Positions 15,337-23,231 of a stretch of DNA of 28,689 nucleotides are shown here, one piece after another. Source of the DNA: Thiobacillus denitrificans (GTDB lineage Bacteria; Pseudomonadota; Gammaproteobacteria; Burkholderiales; Thiobacillaceae); NCBI GenBank assembly GCA_002424845.1, contig DILD01000064.1:1-28689 (forward strand). Reading direction: 5' to 3'. The notes beneath the pieces are model-generated. The model ran no database searches. It was given only the letters and a program-made list of their open reading frames with translations, and was not told where the DNA came from. The position numbers and the translations under genes are program-made. How positions within the stretch are numbered: the first letter of the stretch is position 1; each line of letters starts with the position of its first letter.

Positions 15337-15981
15337 ATGAACAAAACGATTTCCCATACCGGACTTCTGATCGCCGCGCTGTTACTGTGCCAGCCCGTAC
15401 AGGCGGGCGGGCAGCGCGAAGAAGCGATGTCGGCCAATGTGCAGGCATCGCTGCAACGCGCCATGGCCGACACGGGCGCCACCCGCACCGCCTTCCGCAA
15501 GGTCGCCGACGAATCGGCCTGGCTTGAGGAAATGTCGCGCCGCCTGGCCAAACGCATGCCGGACGAAGCCGAGCGGCTGGAATTTCTGACGACCCTGCAC
15601 TGGGAAGCCTCCCGCGCCGGGGTCGACCCGCAGCTCATGCTCGGCCTGATCCAGGTCGAAAGCGGCTTTCGCAAGTACGCGGTATCCCCGGTTGGCGCAC
15701 GCGGTTACACCCAGGTCATGCCGTTCTGGGTCAAAACCATCGGCAGCCCCGACCACAACCTGTTCCAGTTGCGCACCAATTTGCGCTACGGCGCGCTGAT
15801 CCTGCGCCATTACATCGATATCGAACGGGGCGACCTGTTCCGCGCACTGGGACGTTATAACGGCAGCCTGGGTCGCCCGGAGTACCCCAATCTCGTCGTT
15901 GGCGCCTGGAAACGGCATTGGGACTACGCACCAAACGCCCACCCGCCCGAGAAACTGGCGAAGGCCGCCACATCCGACTGA
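15337..15981 (+). CDS. Secreted lytic transglycosylase (SLT domain)
   Basis: A 214-residue protein with a signal peptide (hydrophobic 9-22, cleavage after VQA at about 23). It then has a charged helical segment and a C-terminal SLT/goose-lysozyme-like domain. The catalytic glutamate is Glu108 in LIQVESGF. GARGYTQVMPFW replaces the usual GAxGLMQLMP, and RYNGSLGRPEYP holds the RYN motif. It should cleave peptidoglycan glycan strands to 1,6-anhydromuropeptides in the periplasm. It starts one base after proS, an association common in betaproteobacteria that probably reflects co-transcription more than function. Confidence 0.9.
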   Translation: MNKTISHTGLLIAALLLCQPVQAGGQREEAMSANVQASLQRAMADTGATRTAFRKVADESAWLEEMSRRLAKRMPDEAERLEFLTTLHWEASRAGVDPQLMLGLIQVESGFRKYAVSPVGARGYTQVMPFWVKTIGSPDHNLFQLRTNLRYGALILRHYIDIERGDLFRALGRYNGSLGRPEYPNLVVGAWKRHWDYAPNAHPPEKLAKAATSD

Positions 15982-16043
15982 ATCAAAACCGATCGTGGCA
16001 TCGTGCCATCCGGCTTGACCAACCCATGTCAGGAGAACACCAA

Positions 16044-16460
16044 ATGAAAATCCACCCAGCAACCGCATTACTTGCCTTTGTCGTATTGTCAGGTCTGACA
16101 GCTTGTGAGACCTACCCCACTCGTGGCGAAGTGCGCGCGCACGATCGCGATTACGATGTTCGCGCGGTTTTCAGCGACAAGGACCGCGCGGTGATCCAAA
16201 ATTATTATCGCGCCAGCTACCGCGGCCTTCCGCCGGGCCTGGCCAAACAGGGCAAGGTTCCGCCAGGGCACGCCTTCAAGCTGGCACGCGGCCAGGGCAT
16301 CCCGCCGGGCATCGCCTGGAAAAGCCTGCCGACCGATCTGGAGAAGCGCCTGAGCCGACTGCCGGATGGTTACGTGCGGATCATGATCGGCACGGATTTG
16401 GGCATTTTGAATACCCGCACGCGCGTTGTACTGGACGTGATCGACACGCTCGGTAAATAG
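16044..16460 (+). CDS. Lipoprotein of the CigR/RcnB-like type
   Basis: A 138-residue protein with a lipoprotein signal peptide and lipobox LTAC (cleavage before Cys21), so it is predicted to be membrane-anchored in the periplasm. The mature part has an acidic/basic linker and then the repeated motif GLPPGLAKQGKVPPGH ... GIPPGIAWKSLP. It ends YVRIMIGTDLGILNTRTRVV, resembling the C-terminal domain of CigR/RcnB-like envelope proteins. The ATG at 16044 has a clear AGGAG 8 bases upstream. The frame is open further 5', but that region has no comparable start. The precise role is unknown; family members have been linked to virulence repression and to Ni/Co efflux regulation, neither of which can be inferred here. 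Confidence 0.7.
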   Translation: MKIHPATALLAFVVLSGLTACETYPTRGEVRAHDRDYDVRAVFSDKDRAVIQNYYRASYRGLPPGLAKQGKVPPGHAFKLARGQGIPPGIAWKSLPTDLEKRLSRLPDGYVRIMIGTDLGILNTRTRVVLDVIDTLGK

Positions 16461-16700
16461 ACGAGACCCGCCGTATCAGCACAGGGCGCACCGCCCACCC
16501 GAAGGCCCTGCCACTTGGAACTTTCGGCCGACCAGCTGCGGTGAGTCCTTGGCCCTCTGCGGTTTGGTACGTTTATACGGTTCGCGCACCAATTGCAAAA
16601 TTCCCGATATGCCCGCAAGCTTTGTCCATGACGCGGTCGAGGCTTGCTGTATGATTTGCTCGCACGACTCGCTCGAATATAAGGGTTATTGGAGACGCCC

Positions 16701-17279
16701 ATGGACATGAAAGCAAAGCTGTCCCGCACGACCAAGGGACAAGAAGAGATTTTCAATCAAGGCCACACCGTTCGTCCCAAATGCCGGCAAATCCTGTTTG
16801 CCATCGGAAACGGGGCTTCTGTGGGCGAGCTGCAGGAAAAGCTGCCGAACACCGACGATCTGCAAACGCTGCTCGACAACTTGCTGCAAGGCGGTTACAT
16901 CGAGGTCCAGAACGAGGCGATAACGGCCCAGCCCGCGACCGACACCGTCGCAGCCCCCCCCATTGCCGAGACGGCTCCGGAATCCCCTATCAGTACCGCA
17001 CCGCCACCAGTTGCTGCCGAGCCGCCGCCCGCCGCCCAGCCGGCAGCCTCATCCAGCCAGCCATCTGGACGCGTGGAAGCCGCGCGCAACCATGTACTGG
17101 AAATCATGGCTTCGCTAGCGGGAACCAAGTCCCCTGCCTACCGAAAGATGAGCGAAGTGCAGGATGAGGAAAGTTTCAAGGAAGTTCTGCAAATGTGTCG
17201 CAAGGTGGTTGCCGCAGTAGCCTCACCCCATCAGGCAACGGAAATGGAAACCACGGCGATTCAGCATTTGGGCGGCTGA
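16701..17279 (+). CDS. Unrecognised protein: helical N-terminal domain, Pro/Ala-rich linker, helical C-terminus
   Basis: A 192-residue protein from ATG 16701 (GGAG 6 bases upstream; the ATG at 16707 is an alternative). Residues 1-70 (LSRTTKGQEEIFNQGHTVRP ... LLDNLLQGGYIEVQ) look like a winged-helix domain, with a helix, a turn at NGASVGELQEKLP and a final GGYIEV wing. Residues 75-122 are a low-complexity Pro/Ala/Thr linker. Residues 123-192 are helical, with the conserved-looking AARNHVLEIMASLAGTKSPAY and a second helix QDEESFKEVLQMCRKVV. There is no signal peptide or membrane segment. I do not recognise the family; regulatory or scaffold roles are possible. The 240-base gap upstream holds a TATGAT hexamer (16650-16655) as a possible -10 element with a poor -35, and no other gene that I can see. 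Confidence 0.7.
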   Translation: MDMKAKLSRTTKGQEEIFNQGHTVRPKCRQILFAIGNGASVGELQEKLPNTDDLQTLLDNLLQGGYIEVQNEAITAQPATDTVAAPPIAETAPESPISTAPPPVAAEPPPAAQPAASSSQPSGRVEAARNHVLEIMASLAGTKSPAYRKMSEVQDEESFKEVLQMCRKVVAAVASPHQATEMETTAIQHLGG

Positions 17280-17334
17280 CCCTTATCATTTTTCTGCTCG
17301 ACCCTTGCGGCCGGGCAAACCTGTGCCAGCCCGG

Positions 17335-17850
17335 TCAGGGCTGGCCTGACTCCAGAATCACCAGCGGCTTCGGCTGGCAGTCCGCTGTCACCACGGTGCC
17401 CGCACCACCCGGCACTGAACGCACCACCCCGCCAAACGGGGCCTTGAGTTCAGCATCGCCAAGATTCTTTTTCGCAATCACCAGACGCGCATGGGTCCCT
17501 GACAGGGCGGCTTTCGCACGCGCATGGCGCAGCGTGGCTGCTTCAAGCTCGCTGGTCGACGATACGGTACGGTTGAAAAGCTCTTCGGCCCGCTCAAGTT
17601 CGCGCCGGGTGTCCTCCTCATCGGCTTCTGCACGCGCCTGTTCCGCTGCGGCCTCGTCAAGCCTGGCCCGCAGCACGGTTCTGTCCAGGCGCAGCAGCAC
17701 CGAACCTTTCTTTACGTGCTGACCGGGCTTTACCAGGACTTCCTCGACTACCCCGGACACACGGGTAGTCAGTTCAACCCGCTCTGCCGCCCATAGCGAA
17801 CCTGGAACGCCCACCCCAGCCAGCATTATTGCCACAAACCACCGTTTCAT
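17335..17850 (-). CDS. Minimal periplasmic adaptor (HlyD/MFP family, lipoyl-hairpin-lipoyl only)
   Basis: A 171-residue protein with a signal peptide (cleavage after LWA at about 21). It has a first lipoyl half (RVSGVVEEVLVKPGQHVKKG), an alpha-helical hairpin at about 57-128 (EQARAEADEEDTRRELERAEELF), and a second lipoyl half (AELKAPFGGVVRSV). Ordinary RND or ABC adaptors are about 350-400 residues and continue into beta-barrel and membrane-proximal domains that contact the inner-membrane pump. Here the protein stops just after the lipoyl domain, so those domains are absent. A perfect 7-bp inverted repeat (17326-17332 and 17338-17344) spans the stop codon. The gene starts 2 bases after tolC-like and presumably works with it in the envelope. 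No pump gene follows. Confidence 0.85.
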   Translation of the reverse strand: MKRWFVAIMLAGVGVPGSLWAAERVELTTRVSGVVEEVLVKPGQHVKKGSVLLRLDRTVLRARLDEAAAEQARAEADEEDTRRELERAEELFNRTVSSTSELEAATLRHARAKAALSGTHARLVIAKKNLGDAELKAPFGGVVRSVPGGAGTVVTADCQPKPLVILESGQP

Positions 17851-17852
17851 AA

Positions 17853-19136
17853 CTATCGCGCTCCCTCAACAGGCGGCAGGCTGCCGCCAGACATTGCTTC
17901 CAACCGGGCCAGCGCCAACGCCAGCCGAAACTCCACCTGCCTGCGACGCAATTGCGCGGCCTGAGTTTCCGCCATGCTGTTGCCCAAATTGGTTTTCAGT
18001 TCGAGCTCATATTCAGCCCGCGCGCGCTCAAGCGCCCAATCGCGATACTCGGCCTGCTTGTCGGCTGCGGCACGGCCGCTACCGCGCAACCACTCGATTT
18101 CCTGCAGGGTGGCGAGCAGCGCGTCAGAAAGATCGAGTTTCAGTTTCTCCAGTTCGGCGGCACGACGCTCTTTCAGAGACAGCTCGCGTGCCACGCGCGC
18201 ATCGACACGTCCGCCCTGGTAAAGCGGAATACTGAATACCAGCCCCGCGCTCACATCATCGCGCGTGGTGGATGGACGGCTATAGCTGGCGCCGACCACT
18301 TCGGCATCCAGCACCGGATTGCGCTCGGCACGAATCGCGGCCAGCCGCGCATCTGATGCCGCAAGCTGCGCCTGCAAGACCTGCACGCGAGGGTTACGCT
18401 GCATGACCCAGGGCTGTAGCGACTCGTAATCCGGTATCGCTCGGGCATTGTCCTGCAAGAGCGGGACAGCAAGCTCTGTTGGCAACTGGCCCGGGCGATA
18501 CATGGCATGCGCAAGTTTCTGCCGGGTAATGCGCATGCGCTGCAGGCTGGCGTTGCGTCGTTCACGCCAATCCTGGTAGAAGGCTTCCAGCCGCAGCATG
18601 TCGGGACGGTTGCCGATGCCCACCTCAAAACGCTCACGCGCCTTGTCCCACTCGAGATAAGCCACCGTCATGAATTCGTTATCCGCGACATACTGCTGGT
18701 CGGCCAGCAGGACATCGAAGTAGCGCACCATGATGTCGATGCGACGAAGGCTCTCGACATTGAGAAGCTCCGCCTGGCGCGCCGCGATGTCCTGGTCGGC
18801 CGCGGCGACAGCCTGCCCGGTCCGCCCGAAATCCAGCAAGGGCTTGCGTGCAACAAGACGCCCTGCGTTGTCCGCTCTCCAGTCGCCCGCATTGGGAAGA
18901 CCATCGTCTGAGCGAAGTCCCGTGCGCAGAGCGCCATCCAGGAACAAACTGAAATCCTGACGACTGGCGGCCTGCTCGCGGTCGGCGCGCGACATTTCCA
19001 GATCGCTCTCGGCCATCCGGCGGTCAGGGTGAGCTGCCGCCACCGTTGCCAGCGCCTGGTCGAGCGTCAAGGTTTCAGCCACGGCCACACCGGACAGCGC
19101 CCACGTCAGCACGACACTCCAGACGATGCGCCTCAT
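17853..19136 (-). CDS. TolC-family outer membrane protein
   Basis: A 427-residue protein with a signal peptide (MRRIVWSVVLTWALSGVAVA, cleavage before ETLTLDQAL). Two repeats of the TolC/outer-membrane efflux fold follow: the first starts TLDQALATVAAAHPDRRMAE, the second MQRNPRVQVLQAQLAASDAR. Conserved landmarks include GLVFSIPLYQGGRVDARVA, the usual P-L-[FY]-x-GG strand. It should form a trimeric outer-membrane channel with a periplasmic helical tunnel. The ATG overlaps the stop of the upstream thioredoxin gene by four bases (ATGA), and the short adaptor follows after 2 bases. The substrate is unknown. Most of the similarity is at the level of fold, so assignment to a specific transport system is not possible. 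Confidence 0.88.
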   Translation of the reverse strand: MRRIVWSVVLTWALSGVAVAETLTLDQALATVAAAHPDRRMAESDLEMSRADREQAASRQDFSLFLDGALRTGLRSDDGLPNAGDWRADNAGRLVARKPLLDFGRTGQAVAAADQDIAARQAELLNVESLRRIDIMVRYFDVLLADQQYVADNEFMTVAYLEWDKARERFEVGIGNRPDMLRLEAFYQDWRERRNASLQRMRITRQKLAHAMYRPGQLPTELAVPLLQDNARAIPDYESLQPWVMQRNPRVQVLQAQLAASDARLAAIRAERNPVLDAEVVGASYSRPSTTRDDVSAGLVFSIPLYQGGRVDARVARELSLKERRAAELEKLKLDLSDALLATLQEIEWLRGSGRAAADKQAEYRDWALERARAEYELELKTNLGNSMAETQAAQLRRRQVEFRLALALARLEAMSGGSLPPVEGAR

Positions 19137-19639
19137 TTGCCTTGCTTGTATTTGGTGAAGTGCTGTGTCGCGTAGGCGCCTTCGCTGATATAACGCCCCA
19201 GCAGCAGGAACTCATCCTTGTCCTTGACCGGCCCGGTATGGCGTGCCATCAACTTGCCATCCAGATCAAAAAACATCAGCACAGGCGTGGCACGCACGCG
19301 CAGGCCGAACGAAAATGCCTTCTCGGTCGTGACATTGCCCTTGAAATCGGTGAGCTCGGTATCGCCGTTTACATCAATCGGATACAGCAGAAATTTTGCC
19401 CGGTAGTCATCCTGCACGTCAGACTGATTGAGGATGGTGGTTTTCATGCGATCGCAGAACGGGCAATCGTCCATTTCAAAAAACAGGAAGATACCTTGCT
19501 TGCCCTGCTTTTTGGCTTCCTGAAGGTCTGCCTGCAGATCACCGAACTTGGACTGGAAAAAATGGTTGGCCGGATCGCGCGTCTCAGCCCATGAAGGCAT
19601 GGCTAACAGCAGCAAACAGGCAATAAGCAATTGACGCAT
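19133..19639 (-). CDS. Periplasmic thioredoxin-like protein (SoxW-like)
   Basis: A 168-residue protein with a signal peptide (cleavage after SWA at about 18). It has a thioredoxin fold with the active site DDCPFC (cysteines 59 and 62) preceded by GIFLFFEM. The cis-Pro loop is RATPVLMFFD. A short insertion (NGDTELTDFKGNV) precedes it, as in SoxW-type thioredoxins that pair with sulfur-oxidation or cytochrome c maturation proteins. GAGGTGA is a good ribosome binding site before the ATG at 19639. It lies between a TlpA-like gene (27-base gap) and tolC-like (4-base overlap). Reductant for an envelope thiol protein is a reasonable role. The SoxW label is by motif and context only; no sox genes are in the window. 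Confidence 0.82.
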   Translation of the reverse strand: MRQLLIACLLLLAMPSWAETRDPANHFFQSKFGDLQADLQEAKKQGKQGIFLFFEMDDCPFCDRMKTTILNQSDVQDDYRAKFLLYPIDVNGDTELTDFKGNVTTEKAFSFGLRVRATPVLMFFDLDGKLMARHTGPVKDKDEFLLLGRYISEGAYATQHFTKYKQGK

Positions 19640-19666
19640 GAGGTCACCTCGATATTGTGGTCAGAA

Positions 19667-20158
19667 CTATTTTTTTGGCCGGGCGGACTTGGCGATGAAA
19701 CTTTCCACCGCCTCTCGGGTAATCAACCCCACTTGCTGAGCCACCATTTTACCATCCGGATTGAACAGGTAAGTCGTCGGCAAACCCGGCACAGGGCCGA
19801 TCTGACGCACGATTTCGGGTGTGCCGAGCACAATCGGATATTCGACCAGCAGGCCATCGGCAAAGTCGGTCACCTGTTTGGCACTGTGGTAATCCATGGC
19901 GACGCCGATAACCACAAGGTTGTTTTTCTTGTTCTCGTGCAACGCGATCAGATCGGGAATTTCCTCCAGACAGGGCGGACACCAGGTCGCCCAGTAATTC
20001 ACCAGCACCCACTTGCCCTTGTAACCGGACAGGCTGTGAGTCTTGCCGTCGGTATCGGTCACACGGAAGTCTGCTGCCTGCGCCCATGAAGCTGTCAGCA
20101 CCAGCAATAGTCCGGCCAGCCACATCGGATAAAATCGACTTCCTTGTAACGTTTGCAT
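19667..20158 (-). CDS. TlpA/ResA-like thiol:disulfide oxidoreductase
   Basis: A 163-residue protein from ATG 20158, with a hydrophobic signal segment (MWLAGLLLVLTASWAQA, cleavage before ADFRVTD). It then has a TlpA-type thioredoxin domain: active site WATWCPPC (cysteines 60 and 63), LEEIPDLIAL, and the cis-Pro loop GLPTTYLFNPDGK. It probably reduces or oxidises periplasmic thiols. The ATG at 20125 would leave only the core signal peptide and is also possible. I prefer 20158, which has a GGAA 6 bases upstream. This start is only 13 bases from the divergent aspartase start, so the two promoters must overlap each other's 5' ends. It is the first gene of the thioredoxin-thioredoxin-TolC-adaptor operon. 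Confidence 0.85.
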   Translation of the reverse strand: MQTLQGSRFYPMWLAGLLLVLTASWAQAADFRVTDTDGKTHSLSGYKGKWVLVNYWATWCPPCLEEIPDLIALHENKKNNLVVIGVAMDYHSAKQVTDFADGLLVEYPIVLGTPEIVRQIGPVPGLPTTYLFNPDGKMVAQQVGLITREAVESFIAKSARPKK

Positions 20159-20171
20159 TGTTGTTTCCATC

Positions 20172-21572
20172 ATGAATGAATTCCGCATCGAGAAGGACTC
20201 GCTCGGCGAGGTCAAGGTTCCCGCAAAGGCCTGGTATGGCGCACAAACCGCACGCGCCGTAGCGAATTTTCCCATTTCCGGGCGTCTCCCGGATAAGGAT
20301 TTCGTACTAGCGCACGTGCGAATCAAGCTTGCCGCAGCACATGCCAACTGCCAGCCGGGCTGGCTGCCGGGAGAAAAACGCGATGCCATCGTCGCGGCCT
20401 GCGACAAGATTCTCGCGGGTGAATATCACGACGAATTCGTGGTCGACCGCTTCCAGGCCGGTGCCGGCACCAGCCACAACATGAACAGCAACGAAGTCAT
20501 CGCCAACCTCGCCAACGTCGCACTGGGCGGCGAAAAAGGCAGCTACAAGCCGGTCAATCCAAACGACGACGTCAACATGGGGCAGTCGACCAACGACACC
20601 ATTCCCACCGCGATCCGCCTCGCCGTGCTCGCCAAGCTGCCGCGCCTGGTCGCTGCCGTGCATGCGATGGCGGCTGAATTCAGCCGCCTGGCCGAACGCG
20701 AGAAGGACACCGTGAAGTCCGGCCGCACCCATTTGCAGGACGCGGTCCCGACCACCCTGGGGCAGGAGTTCGCCGGCTACGCCTGGACGCTCACCCGCTG
20801 CGCCTCCGCGCTCGATGCCGTGCGCCCGGCGCTGTGCGAGATCGGTCTGGGCGGCTCGGCTGCCGGCACGGGCCTCAACACCTCGCCCGACTATCCGGCG
20901 CGCGCCGCGGCCGAACTGGCCAAGCTCACCGGCGAGCCAATCCGCGTCGGCCAACTGGTCGCGCAGATGCAGTCGATGCACGATCTGGCTCGGCTATCGG
21001 GCGAAATCCGTAACCTCGCGCTGGAACTCACCCGCATCTCCAACGATCTGCGTCTGCTCGCTTCCGGCCCGCGCACGGGCCTGGGCGAAATCCAGCTGCC
21101 GCCGGTGCAGCCGGGCTCGTCCATCATGCCCGGCAAGGTCAATCCGGTGATGTTCGAAATGCTGAACCAGGTGTGTTTCCAGGTGCTGGGACAGGATGCC
21201 GCCGTGTCCTACATGGTGCAGGCCGGGCAGATGGAGCTCAACGTGATGATGCCGGCGCTGGGCAGCGCGCTGTTCGACGCCATGGAATGGCTGACCCACG
21301 CGATGAACGCCGCCACCGAAAAGAACCTCAAGGGCATCGTCGTCAACCGCGAACGCTGCGCCTTCTTCATCCACCAGAGCGTCGCGCTCGCCACCCTGCT
21401 CAACACCCGAATCGGCTACAACCAGGCCGCCGAAGTCGCCAAGGAATCGGAAAAATCCGGCCGCCCGGTGCGCGACATCGTCGCCGAGCGCGGGCTGATG
21501 AGCGCGGCCGACTTCGACGCGCTGGTGCTGCAGGCGGCGCACGGCGTCGGCAGCGGCGGCGGTGCCGGCTGA
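20172..21572 (+). CDS. aspA: Aspartate ammonia-lyase / class II fumarase family
   Basis: Homotetrameric lyase of the fumarase/aspartase superfamily, 466 residues. The signature GSSIMPGKVN at 315-324 holds the catalytic serine loop. GAGTS (97-101), QSTND (138-142) and RTHLQD (185-190) are the other active-site regions. The aspartase-type QSTND (fumarases usually have SSND), FQAGAGTSHNMNSNEVIANL, LNQVCFQVLG, GQMELNVMMP and VRDIVAERGLM all match AspA better than E. coli FumC. MPGKVNP is, by contrast, the fumarase-like form. I favour reversible deamination of aspartate to fumarate and ammonia, with class II fumarase as the main alternative. No Shine-Dalgarno precedes the ATG; TAAAAT at 20130-20135 may be the -10 element. 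Confidence 0.85.
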   Translation: MNEFRIEKDSLGEVKVPAKAWYGAQTARAVANFPISGRLPDKDFVLAHVRIKLAAAHANCQPGWLPGEKRDAIVAACDKILAGEYHDEFVVDRFQAGAGTSHNMNSNEVIANLANVALGGEKGSYKPVNPNDDVNMGQSTNDTIPTAIRLAVLAKLPRLVAAVHAMAAEFSRLAEREKDTVKSGRTHLQDAVPTTLGQEFAGYAWTLTRCASALDAVRPALCEIGLGGSAAGTGLNTSPDYPARAAAELAKLTGEPIRVGQLVAQMQSMHDLARLSGEIRNLALELTRISNDLRLLASGPRTGLGEIQLPPVQPGSSIMPGKVNPVMFEMLNQVCFQVLGQDAAVSYMVQAGQMELNVMMPALGSALFDAMEWLTHAMNAATEKNLKGIVVNRERCAFFIHQSVALATLLNTRIGYNQAAEVAKESEKSGRPVRDIVAERGLMSAADFDALVLQAAHGVGSGGGAG

Positions 21573-21620
21573 TACCGCCTGATGCGATAATCACCGCCCG
21601 TTACCCGACACCTCACCCCC

Positions 21621-22535
21621 ATGGCGATCCAGTGGTTCCCCGGTCACATGACCACCGCGCGCAAGAAAGCCGCGGAGACGATGGCGCAGATCGACGTGGT
21701 GGTCGAGGTGCTCGACGCGCGCCTGCCAGAGGCGGGCAGCAACCCGATGATTCACGAGCTGCGCCTGCATCGCCAGCGCTCGTGCCTCAAACTGCTGAAC
21801 AAGGCCGACCTGGCCGACCCGGAAGCCACCCGTGCCTGGATCGACTATTTCAACAAACAGCCCGGCGTGATGGCGGTGGCGATTTCCGCCAAGAAACCGG
21901 GCGACGTCGCCAAGCTGCCGGCGCTGGCGCAAAAGCTGGCGCCGCATCGCGACGACACCTTCAAACCGCTGCGGCTGATGATCATGGGCATCCCCAACGT
22001 CGGCAAGTCCACCCTGATGAACACCTGGGTCAAGCGCAAGGTGGCGGCGGTCGGCGACGAGCCGGCGGTGACCAAGTCGCAGCAGCGCATCAACCTGTCG
22101 CCGCGCCTGATCCTGGTCGACACGCCGGGCATGACCTGGCCGAAGATCGAGCATGATTCGGATGGTTTCATGCTGGCGGCCAGCCACGCCATCGGCCGCA
22201 ACGCGGTAATCGATGAGGAAGTGGCGACCTTCCTCGCCGGCATCCTGCTCGAACGCTACCCCGCCCTGCTGAAGGCGCGCTATGGATTTGCCCTGGAAGG
22301 TCTGGATGCCACCGGCGTGCTGGAAGCCGTGGCGAAGAAACGCGGCTGCATCCTGAAAGGAAGGGGTGGTGAACTCGACCTGGAAAAAGCGGCAATGATC
22401 CTGCTCACCGATTACCGCAGCGGCACGCTGGGACGCATCAGCCTGGAGACGCCGGCGACGCGGCAAGCGATGCTGGCAGCTGCCGCAAACAAACCCAGAA
22501 AAACGGCCGAACCGGAACCCGACGCCATCGAGTAA
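21621..22535 (+). CDS. rbgA: Ribosome biogenesis GTPase YlqF/RbgA
   Basis: A circularly permuted GTPase of 304 residues involved in late assembly of the 50S subunit. The N-terminus IQWFPGHMTTARK and VVVEVLDARLPEAGSNP are family signatures. G4 (NKAD, 60-63) comes before G1 (GIPNVGKS, 123-130) and G3 (DTPG, 167-170), which is the permuted order. The C-terminal domain carries the RNA-binding helices and ends in a basic/acidic tail. A GATAAT hexamer with an upstream TG (21586-21591) may be an extended -10 promoter. No Shine-Dalgarno precedes the ATG. Its TAA stop directly abuts the stop codon of the convergent pgl gene with no spacing. Confidence 0.95.
   Translation: MAIQWFPGHMTTARKKAAETMAQIDVVVEVLDARLPEAGSNPMIHELRLHRQRSCLKLLNKADLADPEATRAWIDYFNKQPGVMAVAISAKKPGDVAKLPALAQKLAPHRDDTFKPLRLMIMGIPNVGKSTLMNTWVKRKVAAVGDEPAVTKSQQRINLSPRLILVDTPGMTWPKIEHDSDGFMLAASHAIGRNAVIDEEVATFLAGILLERYPALLKARYGFALEGLDATGVLEAVAKKRGCILKGRGGELDLEKAAMILLTDYRSGTLGRISLETPATRQAMLAAAANKPRKTAEPEPDAIE

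Positions 22536-23227
<692 letters not shown>

Positions 23228-23231
<4 letters not shown>

Noticed and set aside
17326..17344. Hairpin CCAGCCC/GGGCTGG over the adaptor stop codon as a terminator
   Set aside because: The stem is perfect, but no T-run follows on either strand, so it was not called as a Rho-independent terminator.
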